Origin: Desulfobacteraceae bacterium UBA2771
GTDB taxonomy: Bacteria > Desulfobacterota > Desulfobacteria > Desulfobacterales > Desulfosarcinaceae
Direction of reading: 5' to 3'
Assembly (NCBI GenBank): GCA_002352605.1
Contig: DEIP01000078.1
Coordinates: 1 to 19,800, forward strand
DNA length: 19,800 bases
The notes under the pieces: generated by a model
What the model was told of the DNA's origin: nothing
The model's input: the letters and a program-made list of their open reading frames with translations, nothing else
The model's database searches: none
Shown here: piece after piece, positions 1-7,023 of the stretch
Numbering within the stretch: the first letter of the stretch is position 1
How the letters are laid out: every line of letters begins with the position of its first letter
Translations under genes and position numbers: made by a program

Positions 1-156
1 TATTATCATAATCATCGGCGTTATATAGACGCCAAAAGAAAAGATAGAACGCCTATGGAAATACTAACAGGAGAAAAACAGGAAAAAGACTGGATTGAAC
101 TTTTGTTTGATTGCGTTGAAGAACAAGATCCATCTTTTTTTTCCAGTCGCAAATAA
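1..156 (+). CDS. Transposase, C-terminal end only (partial at window edge)
   Basis: An open frame runs from the first base to a TAA at 154-156 and encodes the last 51 residues of a protein. The stretch YHNHRRYIDAKRKDRTPMEI resembles the end of DDE (rve-type) transposases, where an NxHRxH-like segment is followed by a (R/K)TPxExL motif shortly before the C terminus. The final residues are acidic and then Ser/Lys rich. The region is clearly more AT-rich than the flagellar genes to its right, which fits a mobile origin. The N-terminal and catalytic parts lie left of the window, so the IS family cannot be assigned. The call rests on resemblance over a short stretch; an unrelated C terminus is possible. 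Confidence 0.5.
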   Translation, partial: YYHNHRRYIDAKRKDRTPMEILTGEKQEKDWIELLFDCVEEQDPSFFSSRK

Positions 157-165
157 TAAACTTTA

Positions 166-498
166 TTATATCGAAATAAATGAACATGAGCATAATGTTT
201 TAATACTTGAGCTTTGCCAAAAATCAGTATTGCTAAAAAAAGTGTTAACTACTTTTGTATTCAAATAAAGGATGCCCAGTAAAAAGCCAAAATTTTTTAA
301 ACCAACTGTTTTTTCATTGTCAATCTGTCTGATCCTTTGTTTGGTATTCATTGAAAAGTTTCTATTTTCTGTAGATGCTGCATCGTTATAAAGGGGAGTG
401 CCAAATTTGGTTTTCCCATACTCCATATAAATTTTCTGACCAGACAAATATCCACGAAGAAAGTTCGTCAACCGAACCGCAAGATCATTTGGCTTCAT
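166..498 (-). pseudogene. Possible truncated tyrosine recombinase (integrase) fragment
   Basis: This 110-codon frame starts at an ATG at 498 that has a good ribosome binding site (GGGGAGG, 8 bases upstream). The first 22 or so residues (MKPNDLAVRLTNFLRGYLSG) resemble the N-terminal core-binding segment of phage/transposon tyrosine recombinases, which normally continues into a 'NTIxSYRDTF' helix. Here it runs instead into low-complexity, AT-rich sequence with no recognisable domain, and no catalytic R-H-R-Y residues are present. The simplest reading is that an insertion (the element whose transposase ends at 156) interrupted the gene after about codon 22. The rest would then lie left of the window. 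It could also be an unrelated small hypothetical protein. Confidence 0.35.
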
Positions 499-549
499 TG
501 CTCTAACCTCCCCGGAATGACATGTCATTTGGATTTTGACTTTTAAGCG

Positions 550-882
550 CTACTTTTTCCAGCCACCAATCAGATGCAGGTGGAGATGAAAAATCACCTG
601 ACCACCGCCTTTTTCCACATTGAAAAGCAGCTTGTATCCGGAGACATTCACATTCTCCTGCTTGGCCAGCCGTCGGCCGGTGGTGATCATTTCAGCCAGA
701 ATGGCATCGTCCTTATCGGTTAGATCGTTGATGCTCCGGATATGTCGTTTGGGAACGATCAACAGATGCACGGGGGCATGGGGATTAATATCACGAAAAA
801 CAACCACATTGTCGCTTTCGAAAAGAAAATCGGTATTCATCCGGCCGTTTGCAATTTTGCAGAAAAGGCAATCTTTTTCCAT
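550..882 (-). CDS. HIT-family nucleotide-binding hydrolase (HinT-like)
   Basis: This 110-residue cytosolic protein has the typical length of a HinT-type histidine triad protein. These hydrolyse nucleoside phosphoramidates and related adenylated compounds. The signature HxHxH is visible as FHLHLHLIGG near the C terminus (His99, His101, His103), preceded by GGGQVI. A CxxC pair (Cys5, Cys8) and the N-terminal 'CLFCKI' segment are also typical of the family, as are 'PHAPVHLLIVPKRHI' and the 'GYKLLFN' strand. The ATG at 882 is chosen because an AGGAGA ribosome site sits 8 bases upstream. The gene reads away from the stator operon on its right and is probably not part of the flagellar system. Confidence 0.93.
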   Translation of the reverse strand: MEKDCLFCKIANGRMNTDFLFESDNVVVFRDINPHAPVHLLIVPKRHIRSINDLTDKDDAILAEMITTGRRLAKQENVNVSGYKLLFNVEKGGGQVIFHLHLHLIGGWKK

Positions 883-1086
883 GACGGGCGTCTCCTGTTG
901 GCGTCATCGCCGCGAGCAATCGCATGCGATCGAGAAAATCGGGTGGCTGGAAAGACGGTTTTGAAATGCCTGTTCCTACCGGTTCGCCCACAGCCTTGTC
1001 AAGAAGACAATTTCCACCGACGATTCCATCCGTCATTACTTCACTTCTGTCTTTCAAACACGATGAATATACATGAAATTCATTGG
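883..1086. other. Intergenic region between the divergent HIT gene and stator operon
   Basis: No convincing gene is seen here; short overlapping frames lack ribosome sites and family resemblance. The stretch should contain the promoter of the HIT gene on the minus strand, but I cannot pick a clear -35/-10 pair. A perfect 12-bp palindrome, ATCGCATGCGAT, lies at 919-930, about 40 bases upstream of the HIT start codon. It could be an operator, but a chance palindrome is equally possible. Confidence 0.4.
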
Positions 1087-1113
1087 TTAAGTTTTAAATA
1101 GGCCGGCCGATAA
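1087..1113 (+). promoter_or_regulatory. Sigma-28 (FliA) promoter for the response regulator-motA-motB operon
   Basis: TTAAGTTT at 1087-1094, an 11-base spacer, then GCCGATAA at 1106-1113. The enterobacterial FliA consensus is TAAAGTTT-N11-GCCGATAA, so 15 of 16 positions match with the exact spacing. Transcription would start near 1120, about 120 bases upstream of the response regulator ATG at 1243. FliA is encoded in this window at 12593-13351. Stator genes are classic late (class III) targets, which supports the call. Confidence 0.88.
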
Positions 1114-1144
1114 GATATTATAGTTAAAAAAGGCGCCCGCCGTA

Positions 1145-1174
1145 CCGGTAAGCGTGCCACCGGCACGCTACCGG
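1145..1174. repeat. Strong GC-rich inverted repeat in the leader of the stator operon
   Basis: CCGGTAAGCGTGCC pairs with GGCACGCTACCGG across a 3-base loop. This gives 13 base pairs with a single bulged A. It lies in the predicted 5' untranslated region, between the sigma-28 promoter and the response regulator start. No T-run follows on the + strand, so it is not a standard terminator for + strand transcription. On the - strand a T-run follows only after a further 14 or so bases. It could shape mRNA stability or be a dispersed REP-like element. Confidence 0.6.
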
Positions 1175-1242
1175 ATTCGCGATGACGGCAGGGTTTGATA
1201 TATCATCCATGCTGAATAGCTTGCACTGAAAAGACCAACACC

Positions 1243-2415
1243 ATGAATATCCTGATTGCAGACGACGATCCCGTCACCTTAAAACTATTGTCTGCTCGCC
1301 TTGGCGCGTGGCACCACACGGTTCATCAGGCTGCCGATGGCAACACCGCCTGGGAAACGATCCGTAGCACGCCAATTGATATTGTTGTCAGCGACTGGAT
1401 GATGCCCGGACTGGACGGCCTTCAACTGTGCCGGCGAATACGAGATCGTCATGATGCCGGATACATATACCTGATACTCGTCAGTACCCAGGATTCAAAG
1501 GCGAACATTGTTCGTGGTCTGGAAAGCGGGGTCGACGATTACATCACCAAGCCCATCGACATGGAAGCCCTGCGCGCCAGAATTGAAATCGGTGTTCGTA
1601 TCGTCAATCTGGAGCGAACCCTCAACCGCAAAATTAAAATCATCACCGCCAACCACTACCAGACCATCTGCATGTTCTCTAAAATAATGGAGGTTTTTGA
1701 CGATGACCTGGGTGGGCACTGCCGCCGGACAGCCAAATTGGCCGTTGAATTGGCCCGACGACACCCGGATGTGGGTGATGCGGAAATTCCCATCATCGAG
1801 ACGGCCGCCCTGCTGCATGACATCGGCATGGTGGGCACACCCAAAGCCATCTTAAACAAACGCCGCACCGAAATGGTCGATAACGAACGGCAGTTGTACC
1901 AATCCCACGCCGTCATGGGCGAACACATCATCGGTGAAATCGAAATCATGAAACCAGCGGCCCTGCTGGTGCGGATGCACCATGAACAGAACAACGGAAA
2001 GGGTTTTCCCGACGGCCTGTCCGGCGATGATATTCCCATAGGGGCACAGCTCATATCGGCGGCCTCCATGTATGACAACATGATCCATAAAGGAAAAATC
2101 CCCCTCGACCGCATCGCTGAAGCACTCCAACGAACCAGAGGCTACCAGTTGTCGCCGCAGGTAGTCGAAATGTTGCTGGAAATCAATGTGGTCCAGCAGC
2201 ATGAGCAGGCACGCAAAACGGATCAGGAGCTATCACTGGATGACTTGGCTGCCGGTATGGTGATCGCGGCAAACGTACGCATGAAGACCGGCGCTTTTGT
2301 CATGGCTGCCGACACCGAATTGGACGACTACGTGATCGACAAACTGAAACACTACCATAATATCGGCGCCATCACCGCCAAGGTGCTGATTCGCAAATCT
2401 TCCGTGAGGACTTAA
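1243..2415 (+). CDS. Response regulator with REC and degenerate HD-GYP-like output domain
   Basis: This 390-residue protein has an N-terminal receiver domain (about 1-120) with acidic residues Asp7-Asp9, the phosphoacceptor Asp51, Ser81/Thr82 and Lys103. An HD-GYP-like domain follows (about 145-315) and a short C-terminal module (about 330-385, 'LAAGMVIAANV'). HD-GYP domains usually cleave cyclic di-GMP. Recognisable ligand motifs are GGHCRR, LHDIG (His192-Asp193), SHAVMGEHI and HHE (246-248). Three family positions differ: HDIGK reads HDIGM, GYP reads GFP (254-256), and the metal-binding Asp of the 'ADVYDA' motif reads Ser275. Enzymatic activity is therefore uncertain. The stop codon abuts the motA ATG (TAAATG), implying translational coupling. 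The operon has a sigma-28 promoter, so a role in controlling the stator or motility output is inferred. The ribosome site is weak. Confidence 0.9.
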   Translation: MNILIADDDPVTLKLLSARLGAWHHTVHQAADGNTAWETIRSTPIDIVVSDWMMPGLDGLQLCRRIRDRHDAGYIYLILVSTQDSKANIVRGLESGVDDYITKPIDMEALRARIEIGVRIVNLERTLNRKIKIITANHYQTICMFSKIMEVFDDDLGGHCRRTAKLAVELARRHPDVGDAEIPIIETAALLHDIGMVGTPKAILNKRRTEMVDNERQLYQSHAVMGEHIIGEIEIMKPAALLVRMHHEQNNGKGFPDGLSGDDIPIGAQLISAASMYDNMIHKGKIPLDRIAEALQRTRGYQLSPQVVEMLLEINVVQQHEQARKTDQELSLDDLAAGMVIAANVRMKTGAFVMAADTELDDYVIDKLKHYHNIGAITAKVLIRKSSVRT

Positions 2416-3192
2416 ATGGATCTTGCAACCATCATCGGCCTGGTCAGCGGAAGCGCATTGATTTTGGTCTCCATCGTGATCGGCGGCAGCGCCCTGGTTT
2501 TCCTCAATATTCCCGGGTTTCTGATCGTCGTCGGCGGCACCTTGGCATCCACTTTCATCAAATTCACCATGGCCGATGTCATCGGCTCCATAAGTGTGGC
2601 CATGAAGGCCTTTTGGGTAAAAATGGAGGCGCCGGAAAACATCATCACGGAGATGGTGGAATTCACCCGTATTGCCAAAAAAGAGGGGCTCATTGCTCTG
2701 GAAAAGGAGAATCCAACGGATTCCTTTTCCGTCAAGGCGCTGAGATACCTGTCTGACGGCTATGACGAAGGACTGATCGCCGATATGCTTCACAAGGATA
2801 TTCGCCTGATGGGGCAGCGGCACACCACCGGTCAGAATGTGTTTAAAGGCATGGGCGATTCGGCTCCGGCTTTCGGTATGGTCGGAACACTCATTGGTCT
2901 CGTCCAGATGCTGTCCTCCATGTCGGACCCGGCCAGCATCGGGCCCTCCATGGCCGTTGCCCTCCTGACCACCTTGTACGGTGCGGTCATCGCCAATCTC
3001 ATCGCGCTGCCCATCGCCGACAAGTTGGCCCTAAGAAGTGAGCAGGAGCGGTTGAACAAAAGCATCATCGTGGAAGCGGCCATTGCCATCAACCGGGGCG
3101 TTTCCCCCATGGTGCTGGAAGAATCCCTCAAGATTTTTCTCTCCCCGAAAGCGCGGGAAGAATCCGAAGCCGAAAACAGCAACGCCGAGTAG
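2416..3192 (+). CDS. motA: Flagellar stator protein MotA (PomA-like short form)
   Basis: This 258-residue inner-membrane protein has the length of the compact MotA/PomA type. Together with MotB it forms the ion channel that drives flagellar rotation. Two N-terminal membrane segments (about 4-28 and 33-50) are followed by a cytoplasmic loop containing RIAKKEGLIALEKE, the region whose charged residues contact FliG in the family. Two further membrane segments (about 150-170 and 180-203) include Pro151, in the GDSAPAFGMVGTLIG motif that lines the channel. The gene begins directly after the response regulator stop, with GTGAGGA as ribosome site inside that gene, and is followed after 10 bases by motB. 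Whether the ion is H+ or Na+ cannot be decided from sequence alone. Confidence 0.95.
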   Translation: MDLATIIGLVSGSALILVSIVIGGSALVFLNIPGFLIVVGGTLASTFIKFTMADVIGSISVAMKAFWVKMEAPENIITEMVEFTRIAKKEGLIALEKENPTDSFSVKALRYLSDGYDEGLIADMLHKDIRLMGQRHTTGQNVFKGMGDSAPAFGMVGTLIGLVQMLSSMSDPASIGPSMAVALLTTLYGAVIANLIALPIADKLALRSEQERLNKSIIVEAAIAINRGVSPMVLEESLKIFLSPKAREESEAENSNAE

Positions 3193-3202
3193 CAGGTAAA
3201 CG

Positions 3203-3973
3203 ATGACTAACGACGTCCAGGAATGCCCCCCATGTGTAAAAGGTGCACCCATGTGGGTGACCACCTTTGGTGACCTGATGAGCCTGCTGCTCTGTTTCTT
3301 CGTGCTGCTGCTCTCCTTTTCTGAAATCGATCGCCAGAAATACAAGCAGGTGGCCGGATCCATGGAAAAAGCATTTGGCATGCAACGCAAAAAAAATGTC
3401 TCCGAATCATCCCGCCATGGACTGAAGATGATTGCCAAGGATTTTGACCAGCAAGCCATTGCCACACGCATAAAGGAATTTATCGGTCAAGAATTGGAAG
3501 AAAATTTTGACGAACTCTATGGAAGAATCGAAAAAGACGTCGAAATCGAAGCCGGCAAAAACCGGGTGGTCATCCGGCTGATGGGAGAAAGCACATTCGA
3601 CTCGGGCAAAGCGGAAATCAAACCCGAGCTTAAACCGATGATCCTGCGAATCGGCCATATTTTAACCCAAAAAACCGCCGGCGATATAATCATCGCCGGC
3701 CACACCGATAATATTCCCGTCAGGGGCGGCCCCTTCCAGTCCAACCTCAAGCTGTCCATCGCCCGGGCCGCGACGGTGGCCCAATTCCTGCTGGATCAGA
3801 TCGACATCGACCCCAAGCGTATCTCCACCATGGGTTTTGGTGAATATAGACCTATTGCGGACAACCACACTGAACCGGGGAGACGCAAAAATAGACGGGT
3901 GGAGATAATTGTCGGCACCGTGCCCCGGCCGCAGGACATGGCCGGAGAGGCCACCATCAACACACCGCACTAA
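3203..3973 (+). CDS. motB: Flagellar stator protein MotB (OmpA-like peptidoglycan-binding)
   Basis: This 256-residue protein has one N-terminal membrane helix (about 17-40) in which Asp24 of TFGDLMSLLLCFF is the expected ion-binding carboxylate. A periplasmic linker follows, then an OmpA-like peptidoglycan-binding domain (about 120-240). That domain is marked by STFDSGKAEI, AGHTDNIPVRGG (165-176), LSIARA and the GRRKNRRVEI signature. The protein anchors the stator to the cell wall and pairs with the adjacent motA. The N-terminal Cys residues (CPPC) before the helix are a small peculiarity. The gene ends 6 bases before the end of the oppositely oriented flgL. Confidence 0.95.
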   Translation: MTNDVQECPPCVKGAPMWVTTFGDLMSLLLCFFVLLLSFSEIDRQKYKQVAGSMEKAFGMQRKKNVSESSRHGLKMIAKDFDQQAIATRIKEFIGQELEENFDELYGRIEKDVEIEAGKNRVVIRLMGESTFDSGKAEIKPELKPMILRIGHILTQKTAGDIIIAGHTDNIPVRGGPFQSNLKLSIARAATVAQFLLDQIDIDPKRISTMGFGEYRPIADNHTEPGRRKNRRVEIIVGTVPRPQDMAGEATINTPH

Positions 3974-3979
3974 AGAGCA

Positions 3980-4852
3980 TTAACCTAGAAAATCCACCAG
4001 GGTGGGCTGAATGACCCGGGCAGCGGTGGCCAGCAGCACTTCATAGGCGGTCTGCTGAACCTGCATGTCTACCGCCGTCTGGGTAATATCGGCATCTTCC
4101 ACGTTTTGGCGCATGCTTTCCACCGCGTTGCTGAAATTATTCCAATATTCATCGGTTCTTTCCATCCGTTTGTAGTCGGATGCAAAGTTGCTGCGGGCCA
4201 GTTGGAGCCGTTCACCAATCCGGGAAAGCGGCTCCACAGCATTCTGTGCGGCGACGGGATCAAAGGGATCGGTCAAGGCCGTCTCCAGGTCATCGAGGAC
4301 CTGAAACAAGTTATCGCCGCCGTCGACGAATATCTCGCTACCGTCCGCTTCGATCTTAACGGTGATCCCCTCCCCCACCATCACCTGATGGGAACCGGAA
4401 TCTCCGCCGTATGCGTATGGCGCGCTCTGATCGAACGGGGCCGTATCGGAGCGATGACCGGAAAAAAGATAATTGGCACCGTATTTGGCGTTGGATAAAT
4501 CCAATACCTGCTGACGGATATGCCTGATCTCCTGGGCCAGGGCGGTTTTATCTTCCGTGTCCGGGTTCGATGCGATCTTTTTTGCATCATTGATATAGTC
4601 GCTGACCTGCCCCAGCACCGTTTCGGTGTACTCGATGCGGGTTTTGGCATCCAGAAGGTTTTCGCGATACTGATCGATGGTTTGCAGAGTCGTTCGACAA
4701 TCCAGAATCTTGCCCATCCCGGTGGGATCATCCGAGGGTTTGTTGATTCGTTTACCAGTCGCCAGTTTCAGCTGCGTCCGCATGAGCTGGATGCTCTGTT
4801 TGGCCAGGTTGGACTTAATCCGGTCAGCCATGATTCGGGTGCTGATTCTCAT
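3980..4852 (-). CDS. flgL: Flagellar hook-associated protein 3 (hook-filament junction, FlgL)
   Basis: This 290-residue protein is built like a short flagellin. The N-terminal coiled segment begins MRISTRIMADRIKSNL and contains LATGKRINKPSDDPTGMGKIL, the conserved flagellin-type D0/D1 region. The variable middle (about 130-200) includes NYLFSGHRSDT, typical of FlgL. The C-terminal helix ends ATAARVIQPTLVDFLG. FlgL forms the last junction ring between hook and filament and is secreted through the flagellar export gate. It is the last gene of the flgN-flgK-flgL set, 21 bases after flgK. No terminator is visible before the convergent motB. Confidence 0.93.
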   Translation of the reverse strand: MRISTRIMADRIKSNLAKQSIQLMRTQLKLATGKRINKPSDDPTGMGKILDCRTTLQTIDQYRENLLDAKTRIEYTETVLGQVSDYINDAKKIASNPDTEDKTALAQEIRHIRQQVLDLSNAKYGANYLFSGHRSDTAPFDQSAPYAYGGDSGSHQVMVGEGITVKIEADGSEIFVDGGDNLFQVLDDLETALTDPFDPVAAQNAVEPLSRIGERLQLARSNFASDYKRMERTDEYWNNFSNAVESMRQNVEDADITQTAVDMQVQQTAYEVLLATAARVIQPTLVDFLG

Positions 4853-4873
4853 CCTGATCTCCTCCCCCTGCTG

Positions 4874-6241
4874 TTATACCATCGCCATAAGCGTCTGGAG
4901 CATTTCGTCCACCGTATTCACCATCTTGGCGGCGGCGGTGTAAGCGCTTTGGAATTGAACCATGTTGACCATCTCTTCGTCCATGGACACACCGGAAACC
5001 TCCTCCCGATAGATAGCCAGTTGCAGAGACACCGTGGATTGATGATCGCCATTGATCTTGGCTTGGGCAACGAACCGGCCCGCATCACTGACCAGGCCAT
5101 TATAATAATCATCCATGGTGGCGCTGCCACCGCTCATCAGCAGCCGGTTCTGGATCTCGGCCATGGCGATGGCATTACTGTTCCCGCCCGGCACATTTTC
5201 CGTATCGGCAGCGGCGGCAATCAGGTTGGTATCATCGCCGATCAAACCATTGACAGTGATATCAGAAGCGCCGGTAAAGGGTGTAAAAAAATCGAGGCCG
5301 GCATCGCCATTAAGATCACGACCGTCATTGTGTTGGGAATTGACGGCGTTGGCCATGGCAACGGCAATATCGTCCAGCTGAGTCTGATAACGCGGAATGA
5401 TCTGATCCCGGGCCTCGATCCAACCCTTGAGTTTACCGGTTGAGATATCGCCGGTGATGTTATCCCGGCTGCCGGAGCTGCTTTCCCAGAACACATCCTG
5501 AAATCCGTTCGTATTCTTTTCCGTGGCCAAGTTCCACGAACGGGTCTGGTCCACCAGGGTGTGGCCGTTGGTGGTGGCGACGGTCAGGTATCCATTGGCA
5601 TCTTCAAAACTGCCGACGTCAATCAGGCTGGAAAGTGTCTGCAGTTTCATATCCCGCCGATCCCTGAATTCGTTGGCATTTTGTACGTTACCGGTCTCCA
5701 CCTCTGCAATTCTCAGGTTCAAATCGGCAATCTCGCGGGTCAGGGTATTGATATCATCGACCGTTCCGGTGATGCTGATATCGCTGTCCGCCAGGACCTG
5801 GGTCAGATCCCGGGACAATTTATTGAATACCAGGGTCAGGTTCTCAGCATTGGCCAGCAGCGTGGCCCGCTCCGTGTAACCGGACGGGTTGTTGGCCACA
5901 TCCTGCCAGGAATTCCAGAATTGGGCCATGGCACCGTTCAAACCATATCCGGTGGCATCGTCAAACATCAACTCGGCTTTTTCCAGGATCTCCCCTTGTG
6001 CCTCCCACCGCCCCCCCTCTGAGGCGGCATCGGTCATCTGTTTCGCCAAGAATCGATCATAAATTCGCTGGATGACACCGGTGCCGCCTGCCGTCTTATT
6101 CTGATCCATGTTGAGACGCTGGCGGGAATAGCCGTCAGTATTGACATTGGCGATGTTATTGGCTGTCACCGTCAGTGCCCGTTGCTGGGTGACCAACGCA
6201 CTCTTGGCGGTATTTAACATGCCGTATATCATGGTAGCCAT
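4874..6241 (-). CDS. flgK: Flagellar hook-associated protein 1 (FlgK)
   Basis: This 455-residue protein is within the family's usual size. The N terminus carries the rod/hook signature LNTAKSALVTQQRALTVTAN followed by NIANVNTDGYSRQR. The C terminus has SGVSMDEEMVNMVQFQSAYT and the closing helix VNTVDEMLQTLMAM, both standard for FlgK. The middle part, with ANEFRDRRDMKLQTLSSLID, matches the FlgK D1/D2 region. FlgK forms the first ring on top of the hook and needs the chaperone FlgN, encoded immediately upstream (31-base gap). The ATG at 6241 has AGGGG as ribosome site. Transcription probably comes from the sigma-28 promoter at 6953-6980. Confidence 0.95.
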   Translation of the reverse strand: MATMIYGMLNTAKSALVTQQRALTVTANNIANVNTDGYSRQRLNMDQNKTAGGTGVIQRIYDRFLAKQMTDAASEGGRWEAQGEILEKAELMFDDATGYGLNGAMAQFWNSWQDVANNPSGYTERATLLANAENLTLVFNKLSRDLTQVLADSDISITGTVDDINTLTREIADLNLRIAEVETGNVQNANEFRDRRDMKLQTLSSLIDVGSFEDANGYLTVATTNGHTLVDQTRSWNLATEKNTNGFQDVFWESSSGSRDNITGDISTGKLKGWIEARDQIIPRYQTQLDDIAVAMANAVNSQHNDGRDLNGDAGLDFFTPFTGASDITVNGLIGDDTNLIAAAADTENVPGGNSNAIAMAEIQNRLLMSGGSATMDDYYNGLVSDAGRFVAQAKINGDHQSTVSLQLAIYREEVSGVSMDEEMVNMVQFQSAYTAAAKMVNTVDEMLQTLMAMV

Positions 6242-6272
6242 GGTTTGTGCCCCTGCTATTGACTATTGATGT

Positions 6273-6785
6273 TCAAACGTTGCCACAGATGAACCGCCCC
6301 CCGCCGCTATGGTAACCAACTGCGGGTCGCGTGGTTCCGGTTTTTTGATAGACCGGGTTATCGTCCATGAGATTGGTCAGCAATCTTAACGAGCCCTTAA
6401 TCAGATCCAGATATTGATTGATCAGCAGCTGGTTGCGCCTGTTTTTTTCTTGAACCCGGCCGATCGTCGATCGCAGGAGATCGGCACAGGCCATCAGTTT
6501 ATCATCGTTTGGCGGTTTGGCAAATTGCGCCAGTTGGCTCACCGTCAAGGGCTTGCCGCCTTTTGCATATGCATCCGACAATTGATCAACCAGCGGTTTT
6601 CTTTTTCCTTCAAACTGTTGGAGCTTGATCACCAACGCCTCCTTTTCCAGTTGGACCTGGTCGAAGCGTTCTCTTCTCGAGAAAGAGATCGATGCTTCCT
6701 CTTCGGTCAAGACCTTTTCCATATCCTGGTAGCCGGTCGCCTCTTCATCCAGGGTGGTCAACAGTTTCAATATCATTGGTTGCAT
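6273..6785 (-). CDS. flgN: FlgN-family export chaperone for FlgK/FlgL
   Basis: This 170-residue, largely helical protein is rich in Glu, Lys, Gln and Leu. The segment RRERFDQVQLEKEALVIKLQ (about 37-56) and NRRNQLLINQYLDLIKGSL (about 115-133) follow the FlgN pattern, in which the C-terminal amphipathic helix binds FlgK and FlgL. The last 25 or so residues (GTTRPAVGYHSGGGRFICGN) are a flexible tail, as in other family members. The location directly upstream of flgK supports the call strongly, since sequence similarity in this family is low. The start at 6785 has AGGA 9 bases upstream; an in-frame ATG at 6776 is a weaker alternative. Confidence 0.85.
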   Translation of the reverse strand: MQPMILKLLTTLDEEATGYQDMEKVLTEEEASISFSRRERFDQVQLEKEALVIKLQQFEGKRKPLVDQLSDAYAKGGKPLTVSQLAQFAKPPNDDKLMACADLLRSTIGRVQEKNRRNQLLINQYLDLIKGSLRLLTNLMDDNPVYQKTGTTRPAVGYHSGGGRFICGNV

Positions 6786-6936
6786 GGGCTTGTCCTGTGG
6801 GTTGAGGTGATCCTTTGAGATTGAGGTATTTTGGTAGTACGTGATTGTTTTCCAGGGTCTCGTCGATCATGTTCACGGCAATCCGATGAGATCTCCTGTT
6901 TACCATTGATCTTTTTTTCTCACGATCATCGATCAT
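6745..6936 (-). CDS. Small ORF at the expected flgM position (63 codons, unrecognised)
   Basis: An ATG at 6936 has a GGGGAG ribosome site at 6944-6949. The ORF encodes a basic N terminus (MIDDREKKRSMVNRRSHRIA) and a polar C-terminal half. It overlaps the flgN start by 41 bases in another frame, which is long for two real genes. It sits between flgJ and flgN, the usual place of the anti-sigma factor gene flgM. However, it lacks the FlgM C-terminal pattern (conserved I/V-x-x-I/L-K spacing and 'G-x-Y-x-V/I' motif). The predicted sigma-28 transcript would start inside the ribosome site. It may be a divergent regulator, a decayed remnant, or a chance frame. Confidence 0.3.
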   Translation of the reverse strand: MIDDREKKRSMVNRRSHRIAVNMIDETLENNHVLPKYLNLKGSPQPTGQAHATNDIETVDHPG

Positions 6937-6952
6937 GGTTCGGCTCCCCGTA

Positions 6953-6980
6953 TTATCGGCACTTTGCGGCAATGACTTTA
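6953..6980 (-). promoter_or_regulatory. Sigma-28 (FliA) promoter for flgN-flgK-flgL
   Basis: On the minus strand TAAAGTCA (6980-6973) is followed by a 12-base spacer and a perfect GCCGATAA (6960-6953). The -35 core TAAAG and the whole -10 match the FliA consensus; the spacer is one base longer than the standard 11. It lies in the short non-coding stretch between flgJ and flgN. Transcription would start near 6946 and serve flgN, flgK and flgL, which are typical late genes. Read-through from the upstream rod/ring operon probably also occurs, because no terminator separates them. Confidence 0.8.
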
Positions 6981-7023
6981 ATTTCCCTAACCGTCGACCC
7001 GACCATCGGCCCGGTTGCAAGGC

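Noticed and set aside
238..256. AAAAGT/ACTTTT inverted repeat in the AT-rich left end, considered as a terminator
   Set aside because: Only six weak A/T-rich pairs and no T-run, so it is expected by chance in such sequence.
791..1057. 88-codon minus-strand ORF overlapping the HIT gene start
   Set aside because: It overlaps the well-supported HIT gene in another frame, lacks a ribosome site and resembles no family.
4520..5443. 307-codon + strand ORF opposite flgL and flgK
   Set aside because: Antisense to two clear flagellar genes, with unusual His/Ile/Gly composition and no domain; a frame shadow.
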